Below, piece by piece: positions 17,387 through 24,931 of a DNA stretch of 55,276 nucleotides. This DNA is from Bacteroides sp. (GTDB lineage: Bacteria; Bacteroidota; Bacteroidia; Bacteroidales; Bacteroidaceae). Numbering within the stretch: position 1 is the stretch's first letter; each line of letters starts with the position of its first letter. The stretch spans positions 1 to 55,276 of the forward strand of contig DXWV01000080.1 in the NCBI GenBank assembly GCA_019416685.1, written 5' to 3'. The notes beneath the pieces are model-generated. The model saw nothing but the letters and a program-made list of their open reading frames with translations. It searched no databases and was not told the DNA's origin. Both the position numbers and the translations under genes were made by a program.

Positions 17387-18663
17387 AACAGGAAGCGCTG
17401 ACTCTCTTTGATCTCAATGCGTTGGTACGGCGGAGCCTGGAACAATGCTTGCCCGATGAATACTGGATACAGGCGGAGTTGAGTGATGTGCGGTCCAACA
17501 GTACGGGACATTGTTATCTGGAGTTTATACAGAAAGATCCTCGTAGCAATAATCTTATCGCCAAAGCACGGGGGATGATCTGGAGCAATGTATTTCGGTT
17601 GCTGAAGCCCTATTTTGAAGAAGCAACCGGACAGATGTTCGGTTCCGGTATCAAAGTATTGGTGAAGGTGACTGTACAGTTTCACGAGCTATATGGTTAT
17701 AGCCTGACTGTGTTGGATATTGATCCAACTTACACGCTGGGTGATATGGCACGCCGCCGTCGCGAGATATTGCAGCAACTGGAAGAAGAGGGAGTACTGA
17801 CATTGAATAAAGAACTTGAAATGCCTCTGTTACCGCAGCGTATAGCCGTTATTTCTTCGGCTACTGCTGCCGGTTACGGAGATTTTTGCCATCAGTTGCA
17901 GCACAACTCTCGTGGCTTTTTCTTTTATACGGAATTGTTTCCGGCTATGATGCAGGGCAGCCAGGTAGAAGAATCAGTTTTGTCTGCACTTGACCGTGTG
18001 AATGTCCGGCTGAGCGACTTTGATGTTGTTGTTATCATTCGTGGCGGAGGAGCGACATCCGATTTGTCCGGTTTTGATACTTATCTGTTGGCTGCCGCCT
18101 GTGCGCAATTTTCATTACCCATAATTACCGGCATTGGGCACGAACGTGATGACACGGTGCTTGATTCTGTGGCACATACCCGGGTGAAGACACCGACTGC
18201 TGCTGCCGAGTTGCTTATAAACTGTATGGATGAAGCTGCGGATCAGCTGGAATATTTGTCTGCCCGCCTTCGCGAAGGTGCTTCTGCTTTTCTTGAACGT
18301 GAATCCGGAAGACTCTCGTCCTGTCAGACGCGTATTCCTGCATTGGTGGTTCATCGGTTGTCAGATGCACGTTTTCGTCTGTTGACAGCAAGTAAAGATT
18401 TGATACAAGTATCTGCCGCTTTACTGGCTCGTCAGCGCCATCGCCTGGAACTGTTTCAGCAGCGTATCACTGATGCCTCTCCCGATAAACTCCTTGCCCG
18501 TGGTTATAGTATCACTCTGAAAGAAGGCAAACCCGTCACCGATGTTTCTCAGGTATCTCCCGGTGACGAAATCATCACTCGCTTGCATCACGGAGAACTA
18601 ACTTCAATCGTAAATTCAGAGTTACTTCAATCGTCTAATTGTAAATCGTCTAATCGTAAATAA
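17383..18663 (+). CDS. xseA: exodeoxyribonuclease VII large subunit
   Basis: 426 residues. The N-terminal OB-fold contains YWIQAELSDVRSNSTGHCYL. The catalytic-domain motifs include IAVISSATAAGYGDF, VVIIRGGGATSDLSGFD and ITGIGHERDDTVLDSVAH. A coiled-coil C-terminus binds XseB. The ATG at 17383 overlaps the S8 stop as ATGA; an upstream in-frame ATG at 17359 is less likely. The last ~17 codons (from about 18607) and the stop are made of an ATCGT-word intergenic repeat, giving a Ser/Asn/Lys tail not expected in the family. Confidence 0.96.
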   Translation: MKQEALTLFDLNALVRRSLEQCLPDEYWIQAELSDVRSNSTGHCYLEFIQKDPRSNNLIAKARGMIWSNVFRLLKPYFEEATGQMFGSGIKVLVKVTVQFHELYGYSLTVLDIDPTYTLGDMARRRREILQQLEEEGVLTLNKELEMPLLPQRIAVISSATAAGYGDFCHQLQHNSRGFFFYTELFPAMMQGSQVEESVLSALDRVNVRLSDFDVVVIIRGGGATSDLSGFDTYLLAAACAQFSLPIITGIGHERDDTVLDSVAHTRVKTPTAAAELLINCMDEAADQLEYLSARLREGASAFLERESGRLSSCQTRIPALVVHRLSDARFRLLTASKDLIQVSAALLARQRHRLELFQQRITDASPDKLLARGYSITLKEGKPVTDVSQVSPGDEIITRLHHGELTSIVNSELLQSSNCKSSNRK

Positions 18664-18665
18664 AA
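18626..18665 (+). repeat. ACGATT-word repeat, copy 1, containing the xseA stop codon
   Basis: A 40-bp segment (TTCAATCGTCTAATTGTAAA, then TCGTCTAATCGTAAATAAAA) differs at 3 positions from 21550-21589 upstream of mrp. The TAA at 18661-18663 is the xseA stop. Confidence 0.85.
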
Positions 18666-18667
18666 TT

Positions 18668-18877
18668 ATGTCTGTAAAAAAAGAAACCTATTCCCAAGCC
18701 ATGGAGCGTCTGGAAAAGATTGTTCGTCAGATTGACAATAATGAACTTGAAATAGATGTGTTGGCAGAAAAAATAAAGGAAGCCAATGAAATAATTGCAT
18801 TTTGTACGGAGAAACTGACAAAAGCTGATCGGGAAGTCGAAAAATTGTTGCATGAAAAGCTACAATCTAAAGAATAA
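18668..18877 (+). CDS. xseB: exodeoxyribonuclease VII small subunit
   Basis: 69 residues, normal family length. It contains the XseB helix-turn-helix pattern SQAMERLEKIVRQIDNNELE, then KIKEANEIIAFCTEKLTKAD. It binds the XseA coiled coil in the ssDNA exonuclease. The start lies 4 bp after the xseA stop, directly after the repeat. No separate promoter is needed. Confidence 0.95.
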   Translation: MSVKKETYSQAMERLEKIVRQIDNNELEIDVLAEKIKEANEIIAFCTEKLTKADREVEKLLHEKLQSKE

Positions 18878-18881
18878 AAGT

Positions 18882-18889
18882 TATTTTTG
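18882..18889 (+). promoter_or_regulatory. possible -7 box for ilvE
   Basis: TATTTTTG fits TAnnTTTG and lies 39 bp before the ilvE ATG. No good -33 box is visible, so support is modest. Confidence 0.35.
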
Positions 18890-18928
18890 TTGTCTGATAG
18901 CAGAATTTAACTAATATACATACTAAAT

Positions 18929-19948
18929 ATGAAAGAAATAGATTGGTCTAATCTGTCATTCGGCTATATGAAGACGGATTACAACGTGAGAATTAATTAT
19001 CGCGATGGTGCATGGGGCGAATTGGAAATAAGCAGTAGCGAAATCCTTAACCTACACATGGCTGCTACTTGTCTGCACTATGGTCAGGAGGCATTTGAGG
19101 GCTTGAAAGCTTTCCGTGGTAAAGATGGTAAAGTTCGTATTTTCCGTCTTGAAGAGAACGCGGCACGTTTGCAATCTACTTGTAGAGGAATCCTTATGCC
19201 GGAACTTCCGACCGACCGTTTCAAAGAGGCTGTTCTGAAAGCTGTAAAACTGAACGAACGTTTCATCCCGCCTTATGAAACAGGAGCTTCTCTTTATATC
19301 CGCCCGCTACTCATCGGTACCGGTGCACAGGTAGGTGTACGTCCTGCTAACGAATATCTCTTTGTGATCTTTGTAACACCTGTAGGTCCTTACTTTAAGG
19401 GTGGGTTTGCAACTACTCCTTACGTAATAACACGTAAGTATGATCGTGCAGCTCCGTTGGGAACAGGTACTTATAAGGTAGGTGGTAATTATGCTGCCAG
19501 TTTGCGTGCAAGTATGGAAGCTCATGAAGCTGGATATTCGGCTGAGTTCTATCTCGATGCAAAAGAGAAGAAGTATATGGACGAATGTGGTGCAGCCAAT
19601 TTCTTTGGTATTAAAGATAATACTTATATTACTCCGTTGTCAACATCTATTCTTCCTTCTATTACCAATAAGAGCCTTATGCAGTTGGCAGAAGACATGG
19701 GATTGAAAGTAGAACGCCGTCCGGTGCCCGAAGAAGAACTGGCAACTCTTGAAGAGGCCGGTGCTTGTGGTACTGCTGCTGTGATCAGCCCGATACAGCG
19801 TATTGATGATCCGGAAAATGATCATTCATATGTTATCTCTAAGGATGGTAAACCAGGGCCAATCTGTACAAAATTGTACCATAAGCTACGTGCTATTCAA
19901 TATGGTGACGAACCGGATACACATGGATGGGTAACTGTTGTAGAATAA
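18929..19948 (+). CDS. ilvE: branched-chain amino acid aminotransferase
   Basis: 339 residues, fold-type IV PLP enzyme. It exchanges the amino group between glutamate and the keto acids of Leu, Ile and Val. The family pattern is clear: HYGQEAFEGLKAFRGKDGKVRIFR near the N-terminus (in part), the PLP lysine in GTYKVGGNYAAS (about 168-179), YMDECGAANFFGI and CGTAAVISPI. The length matches the larger IlvE subgroup (BCAT, 340-365 aa). Confidence 0.96.
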   Translation: MKEIDWSNLSFGYMKTDYNVRINYRDGAWGELEISSSEILNLHMAATCLHYGQEAFEGLKAFRGKDGKVRIFRLEENAARLQSTCRGILMPELPTDRFKEAVLKAVKLNERFIPPYETGASLYIRPLLIGTGAQVGVRPANEYLFVIFVTPVGPYFKGGFATTPYVITRKYDRAAPLGTGTYKVGGNYAASLRASMEAHEAGYSAEFYLDAKEKKYMDECGAANFFGIKDNTYITPLSTSILPSITNKSLMQLAEDMGLKVERRPVPEEELATLEEAGACGTAAVISPIQRIDDPENDHSYVISKDGKPGPICTKLYHKLRAIQYGDEPDTHGWVTVVE

Positions 19949-19976
19949 TATTTATTTAATTAAATCTTAATATCTT

Positions 19977-20579
19977 ATGTTGAAACAAAATTCAGAATTG
20001 CGTGCAGAAGCACGCGTTGCTCTTACCGACAAATGGGTGATGGGAGCGGTAACTACTCTTGTATTTGGTGCTGTATCGGGTGCTGCTTCTTATATTCCGG
20101 TTGTTGGAACTATACTGGTTGCATTGCCTATGATGTATGGATACTCTATTGTGATGCTGAGTGTAATGAGAGGTGGTGAAATGAACATCGGAGGTCTGTT
20201 TGATGGTTTCAGTGATTTTGGGCGGATTGTTGGTACCAAGTTACTACAGGTTATCTATACATTTTTGTGGACACTGCTGCTTGTTATTCCTGGTATTATT
20301 AAGAATTATTCGTATGCAATGACGGATTTCATTCTGAAAGATCAACCGGAGTTGGCTAATAATGCTGCTATCGAAAAAAGTATGGCTATGATGGATGGTA
20401 ACAAGATGAAATTGTTTTTACTTGATCTTAGCTTTATCGGTTGGGCTATTTTGTGTCTTTTTACCTTTGGTATCGGATTTCTTTTCCTACAACCTTATGT
20501 ACAATCTGCTCATGCTGCTTTCTATGAAGATTTGAAAGCGCAGACAGTTGTAGAAGAAGAGGTTATTATTGAAGCTTAA
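19977..20579 (+). CDS. DUF975 family membrane protein
   Basis: 200 residues with four to five hydrophobic segments: VTTLVFGAVSGAASYIPVVG, ILVALPMMYGYSIVMLSVM, LLQVIYTFLWTLLLVIPGII and LSFIGWAILCLFTFGIGFLF. The DUF975 layout is recognisable: ELRAEAR at the start, then the cytoplasmic SYAMTDFILKD...AIEKSMAMMDGNKMKLF loop. Function is unknown. It starts 28 bp after ilvE and ends at a strong hairpin. Confidence 0.85.
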   Translation: MLKQNSELRAEARVALTDKWVMGAVTTLVFGAVSGAASYIPVVGTILVALPMMYGYSIVMLSVMRGGEMNIGGLFDGFSDFGRIVGTKLLQVIYTFLWTLLLVIPGIIKNYSYAMTDFILKDQPELANNAAIEKSMAMMDGNKMKLFLLDLSFIGWAILCLFTFGIGFLFLQPYVQSAHAAFYEDLKAQTVVEEEVIIEA

Positions 20580-20604
20580 GATAAAACTTTTATATAATAT
20601 GGAT

Positions 20605-20642
20605 AAATGGAGTGCAGAGAAATCTGTACTCCATTTATTTTT
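20605..20642 (+). terminator. terminator after the DUF975 gene
   Basis: A 14-bp stem AAATGGAGTGCAGA (20605-20618) and TCTGTACTCCATTT (20623-20636) with a GAAA tetraloop and one G-U pair is followed by ATTTTT. Its T-run merges with the -33 box of the next promoter. Confidence 0.88.
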
Positions 20643-20671
20643 GCCGTTTCCGCCGAAAGTAAGTAACTTTG
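20640..20671 (+). promoter_or_regulatory. predicted trmB promoter
   Basis: TTTG (20640-20643), a 20 bp spacer and TAACTTTG (20664-20671) fit the Bacteroides consensus. The -7 box overlaps a TTG codon at 20669, so translation must start further down, at the ATG 20693. Confidence 0.7.
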
Positions 20672-20692
20672 CAGGCAAACCAGATTGATTAT

Positions 20693-21451
20693 ATGGGAAA
20701 AGGAAAATTAGAGAAGTTTGCCGATATGGCAAGTTATCCGCATGTATTTGAGTATCCTTACTCTGTAGCGGACAATGTGCCTTTTGAAATGAAGGGCAAG
20801 TGGAATGAAACATTTTTTGGTAATGATCATCCGATAGTGCTCGAACTGGGTTGTGGCAGGGGAGAGTATACCGTAGGACTGGGACAAATGTTTCCGGATA
20901 AGAATTTTATTGGTGTAGATATCAAAGGATCACGTATGTGGACCGGAGCTACCGAAGCCTTGAAAACAGGTATGAAGAATGTGGCTTTCCTGCGTACGAA
21001 TATTGAAATAATAGACCGCTTTTTTGGCCCGGGTGAAGTGAGCGAAATATGGCTTACCTTTTCTGATCCACAAATGAAGAAGGCTACCAAACGACTAACT
21101 TCTACTTATTTTATGGAACGTTATCGCTGCTTTCTCAAACCGGATGGAATTATTCATTTGAAGACGGATAGCAATTTCATGTTCACCTATACCCGATATA
21201 TGATCGAGGAGAATAAGTTCCCGGTAGAGTTTATTACCGAAGATCTTTATCATTCCGGTCTCGTAGATGATATTCTGGGAATTAAGACTTATTATGAACA
21301 ACAATGGCTTGACCGTGGTTTAAATATTAAGTATATAAAATTTCTGCTTCCGCAGCAAGGTGAATTGCAAGAGCCGGATGTTGAAATAGAACTCGACTCG
21401 TATCGTAGCTATAACCGTAGTAAGAGGAGCGGGTTACAAACAAGCAAGTAA
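20693..21451 (+). CDS. trmB: tRNA (guanine-N7-)-methyltransferase
   Basis: 252 residues. TrmB makes m7G46 in tRNA. The SAM site is IVLELGCGRGEYTVGLGQMF (about 45-64) and the family's NFIGVDIKGSRMW follows. IWLTFSDPQMKKATKRLTS is the TrmB catalytic and tRNA-binding segment (usually FPDPWxKxRHxKRR), here with FSDPQMKKATKRL. The start at 20693 (MGKGKLEKFADM) is fixed by the promoter position. Downstream is a repeat and then mrp. Confidence 0.93.
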   Translation: MGKGKLEKFADMASYPHVFEYPYSVADNVPFEMKGKWNETFFGNDHPIVLELGCGRGEYTVGLGQMFPDKNFIGVDIKGSRMWTGATEALKTGMKNVAFLRTNIEIIDRFFGPGEVSEIWLTFSDPQMKKATKRLTSTYFMERYRCFLKPDGIIHLKTDSNFMFTYTRYMIEENKFPVEFITEDLYHSGLVDDILGIKTYYEQQWLDRGLNIKYIKFLLPQQGELQEPDVEIELDSYRSYNRSKRSGLQTSK

Positions 21452-21454
21452 TCA

Positions 21455-21589
21455 GATTTACGATTAGACGATTGACGATTTACGATTGAAGAATCTTTCT
21501 TCCTGTAGTCATAGGTAATCCCAATCGTCTTACGGTAAATCTAAGTAATTTCAATCGTCAAATTGTAAATCGTTAAATCGTAAATAAAA
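21455..21589 (+). repeat. ACGATT-word inverted repeat, copy 2, upstream of mrp
   Basis: The left half (from about 21456) carries ATTTACGATT, AGACGATTG and ACGATTTACGATTGAAG. The right half (21550-21589) is its imperfect reverse complement and ends at the mrp ATG. The right half is 37/40 identical to 18626-18665 at xseA/xseB. It fills the trmB-mrp gap. A transcript would fold into a long hairpin just before the mrp start. Confidence 0.85.
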
Positions 21590-22695
21590 TGACTCTTTAT
21601 CCAAAGTTAATACTCGATGCGCTGGCAACAGTGCGTTATCCCGGTACTGGTAAGAATCTTGTTGAAGCCGGTATGGTGGAGGATGATATCCGCATTGAAG
21701 GTATGAAAGTTTCTTTTTCCCTTCTTTTTGAAAAGCCTACCGATCCCTTTATGAAGTCGGTGGTTAAGGCTGCCGAAGCAGCTATTCTTACTCACGTAAG
21801 TAAAGAGGTCGAAATTGTAGGCAATATTAGTGTAAGAACCATTCAGACCGCACGTCCGGAAGTAGGAAAACTATTGCCGCAAGTGAAAAATATTATTGGT
21901 GTTTCTTCCGGAAAGGGGGGGGTCGGTAAGTCTACCGTAGCGGCAAACCTTGCTGTGGCGCTTGCCAAACTTGGCTATAAAGTTGGATTGCTTGATGCTG
22001 ATATCTTTGGACCCTCTATGCCCAAAATGTTTCAGGTAGAAGATGCCCGTCCTTATGCCGAAAAAATAGGAGGGCGTGATATGATTATTCCCGTTGAGAA
22101 ATATGGGGTGAAACTTCTTTCTATTGGTTTCTTTGTCGATCCCGATCAAGCTACTTTATGGCGTGGTGGTATGGCAAGTAATGCACTGAAACAGCTTATT
22201 GGTGATGCTGACTGGGGCGGGCTGGACTATTTTCTAATTGATTTGCCCCCCGGAACCAGTGACATTCATTTGACTGTAGTACAGACATTGGCCTTGACTG
22301 GTGCAGTTGTAGTGAGTACTCCACAGGCTGTGGCATTGGCAGATGCCCGTAAGGGTATTAATATGTTCACCAATGAGAAAGTGAATGTACCTATCTTGGG
22401 GTTGGTAGAAAATATGGCTTGGTTTACTCCTGCCGAATTGCCCGAAAACAAATATTACATCTTTGGGCGTGAAGGTGCTAAGAAACTGGCAGAAGAGATG
22501 AATGTGCCTTTGCTGGGACAGATTCCTATCGTTCAAAGTATTTGTGAAAGCGGTGATAAGGGAACTCCCGCTGCATTGGATGAGAATACAATTACCGGTC
22601 GTGCTTTCTTATCATTGGCTGCTGCTGTGGTCCGCCAGGTAGATCGGCGGAATGTAGAACAGGCACCTACACAGATTGTAGAAATGCATAAGTAA
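21589..22695 (+). CDS. mrp: Mrp/ApbC-type P-loop ATPase (Fe-S cluster carrier family)
   Basis: 368 residues. A DUF59/MIP18-like domain (about 1-90) precedes the P-loop domain. The deviant Walker A GVSSGKGGVGKST is at about 104-116, then LDADIFGPSMPKM and DLPPGTSDIHLT. ApbC family members carry Fe-S clusters, using a CxxC pair after ENM. Here that place reads ENMAWFTPAELPENKYYIFG and has no cysteines. Fe-S carrier function is therefore family-based and uncertain. The ATG lies at the edge of the ACGATT repeat. Confidence 0.92.
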   Translation: MTLYPKLILDALATVRYPGTGKNLVEAGMVEDDIRIEGMKVSFSLLFEKPTDPFMKSVVKAAEAAILTHVSKEVEIVGNISVRTIQTARPEVGKLLPQVKNIIGVSSGKGGVGKSTVAANLAVALAKLGYKVGLLDADIFGPSMPKMFQVEDARPYAEKIGGRDMIIPVEKYGVKLLSIGFFVDPDQATLWRGGMASNALKQLIGDADWGGLDYFLIDLPPGTSDIHLTVVQTLALTGAVVVSTPQAVALADARKGINMFTNEKVNVPILGLVENMAWFTPAELPENKYYIFGREGAKKLAEEMNVPLLGQIPIVQSICESGDKGTPAALDENTITGRAFLSLAAAVVRQVDRRNVEQAPTQIVEMHK

Positions 22696-22891
22696 TGCGA
22701 ATCAGTAGTTGAAATCTGTTTTACCACAGAGTTTTAAATCTTTATTGAAACGCAGATGAACGCAGATTTTCGCAAAGGGAAACCATATAAGATAAAGAAT
22801 TACAGTCTTTTTAATCTGCGTTCATTTGTGTTAATCTGCGTTTCATCAGATAATTAGTACTCTGTGAGACTCTGTGAAACTCTGTGGTGAG
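22695..22891. repeat. GAAACGCAGAT/CACAGAGT repeat, left inverted copy
   Basis: It runs from ATGCGAATC at the mrp stop to ACTCTGTGGTGAG. Inside are TTGAAACGCAGATGAACGCA, TCGCAAAGGGAAACCA and AATCTGCGTTTCATCAGAT. Read on the other strand, 27558-27791 has the same words in the same order, so the two are inverted copies 4.7 kb apart. A shorter copy lies at 1944-2039. No coding potential is seen. Confidence 0.88.
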
Positions 22892-22903
22892 TTGTATTTA
22901 TTC

Positions 22904-24790
22904 TTATTTATTGAGTACTTTCAGTAGTTCACTCTTCATTTTATCTACTCCGGGGAATCCGGTTGTTTTATAAGTGATGTTTCCTTCACGGTCAACGAGC
23001 AGATAGGTAGGCACTCCTCTGATATTGAATGACTTCATCAGATAGCTCCATTGATCCGCTGTTACCCGGAAGTGTTCTCCATGAATATCGGGTATCATGT
23101 TTTCCCATGTACCTTTTGGAGAAGTTTCTCCGGTCAGATAAATATAAACGATATCCCTGTTTTTTAGTTCTTCCTTCATGGGGATCATAGCTTTGTTTGC
23201 CATGCGGCATGGTCCGCACCAGGTTGCCCAGAAATCCACTAATAAGGTATGCCCACGATACTTGGAAATAATAGAAGCGAACAAATCTTCATTACTTACC
23301 TCACCGGCCTCATTTATGGTAAATCCGGTTTTCTTTTTGTTCTCTTCTATTTTGGCCAGTAATTCATCGTTTTTCTCTTTCACTGCTTCCAGATAGACGG
23401 GAGTTGATAAAGCAGATATTTTTGCCAACTGTTCTTCTGTGACAGGTGTAAAGTCGTTAATTCCGTTCAGTACATCGGCTACCGTAGAAAGTTCAAAATA
23501 AATCCCTTTGTCCGTTCCTAATGCTTTGCTGAATGCCGTCCTAAACATGGAGCTTCCGGTGAGACGCATATAGAGCGGAACATACATGGCCCGTGTGGTA
23601 TTAAGAGACGAAAAATCCCGTAATACATTCAGAAAATCATCCGGTAGATTGACCGGATTACTCTTTATATATTCATTCACTTGTTCGTCCTTCAGCTTGT
23701 AGTTTGTGATATGTACACGTTGTATAATTCCGGGAACGAACGTGAGAAGTGATGCAGCCGATGCATCTACAGCACAACAAAGCATCTCTTTGCAGGCTTT
23801 TGTTGCTTTAAGAGCATCAATCTGCCGGAGTTTCTCTTTATGTTTATTTAGGATATACGCTTTTACTTCTTCTGCATTTTTGTCTTTCAGGTCTTTGATG
23901 AACTGAGGATAGTCATCATCTATATTGGTTTTAAAATTCAGTTTAGCAATTTCTCCGGAGGGTCCGGCAAGATATCCTCCGTAGTAGACGTTTGCTTCAT
24001 TGGATTTTTTGTCTTTATGCAGCTTGGATTGCCGGCGGCAAATCTCACGTTGGTTGATGAAGAGATTTGTCTTTTCTCCGGGTGCTAATAAAAAATCAAT
24101 TGCTTCTATTCCGGTATAAAGAGTAGCGGGTGTTGTTGTAATGACTGGTATTTCGCTGGAGAATTGTCCATTATCATTTACTTTTATGTCTACTTTTTGT
24201 TTCAGGTTAACAGCGCCTCTAAGGTAGATAGTAAAGTTTGAAGACATTCCCGGTTCAAAATCAAGTATTTGCCCTTCTAAGAGAGCTTTGCCTTTTTCTA
24301 TTTTAGGTGTAGGCAGGGTAGTGAGCTTCTTGGTTCGTTCTGTTGCTTCAGCTGGTAGTTTTAGTTTAGGCAATTTACCATCCAATTGTATTCCCCAGAT
24401 TTTGAAAGCACCTTCTGTATCTCCTTCGGAGAAATTGATGGAAGTAATATCTTTTGGCAAAGGTGGAAAGACAAGTTTAAATTCTGCTTGTCCGGATTCG
24501 GGCATCCAGAACTCCTGATCAGGGGTGATACCAATGCCGTAGCGTAAAGGATATAATTCGCCGTCGCTTCCTTTCAGAAAGCTACCGGAAGCAATTCTTA
24601 TCCAGTTTTTAGGACGATAAAAAGCTTTAATATGTAGTACGGTTGCTGTGTCACTCAGTGCTACTTTATCTATTTCAATGCTTGTAGAACTCCAAGCGGT
24701 GAAGGGAGGTTGTTCTATGATTCTTTCCTGGGCTTGTGTAAATACTGCCAGACTTAGCAGAAAACAAGTGATAAGTACGAATGGTTTCAT
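22904..24790 (-). CDS. TlpA-like secreted thioredoxin-fold protein
   Basis: 628 residues with a signal peptide (MKPFVLITCFLLSLAVFTQAQ). The first ~490 residues are beta-rich then helical and match no family I can name with confidence. The C-terminal ~125 residues are a thioredoxin/TlpA domain: FWATWCGPCRMANKAM (WCGPC at 524-528), then IRGVPTYLLVDREGNITYKT with the cis-Pro. Such proteins are periplasmic or outer-membrane thiol-disulfide reductases in Bacteroidetes. It is last in the BlaI - M56 - TlpA series, after a hairpin at 24861-24909, so it may be expressed at a lower level. Confidence 0.85.
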   Translation of the reverse strand: MKPFVLITCFLLSLAVFTQAQERIIEQPPFTAWSSTSIEIDKVALSDTATVLHIKAFYRPKNWIRIASGSFLKGSDGELYPLRYGIGITPDQEFWMPESGQAEFKLVFPPLPKDITSINFSEGDTEGAFKIWGIQLDGKLPKLKLPAEATERTKKLTTLPTPKIEKGKALLEGQILDFEPGMSSNFTIYLRGAVNLKQKVDIKVNDNGQFSSEIPVITTTPATLYTGIEAIDFLLAPGEKTNLFINQREICRRQSKLHKDKKSNEANVYYGGYLAGPSGEIAKLNFKTNIDDDYPQFIKDLKDKNAEEVKAYILNKHKEKLRQIDALKATKACKEMLCCAVDASAASLLTFVPGIIQRVHITNYKLKDEQVNEYIKSNPVNLPDDFLNVLRDFSSLNTTRAMYVPLYMRLTGSSMFRTAFSKALGTDKGIYFELSTVADVLNGINDFTPVTEEQLAKISALSTPVYLEAVKEKNDELLAKIEENKKKTGFTINEAGEVSNEDLFASIISKYRGHTLLVDFWATWCGPCRMANKAMIPMKEELKNRDIVYIYLTGETSPKGTWENMIPDIHGEHFRVTADQWSYLMKSFNIRGVPTYLLVDREGNITYKTTGFPGVDKMKSELLKVLNK

Positions 24791-24860
24791 GGTGTTGTTG
24801 TTTATGGTTATCTACAAAAGTAAGAATAATATAGTTATTATTTACTGCTTTTTTTAGAAA

Positions 24861-24909
24861 AAAAGAAAGAAGTAACCAATATGATAAAAGGCGATTACTT
24901 CTTTCTTTT
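24861..24909 (-). terminator. hairpin between the M56 and TlpA genes
   Basis: A 15-bp perfect stem AAAAGAAAGAAGTAA (24861-24875) pairs with 24895-24909, loop 19 nt. On the minus strand it is followed by a T-rich run. It lies after the M56 stop and can act as a full or partial terminator before the TlpA gene. Confidence 0.75.
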
Positions 24910-24931
24910 CAATTAATGTATTAAGAGAGAG

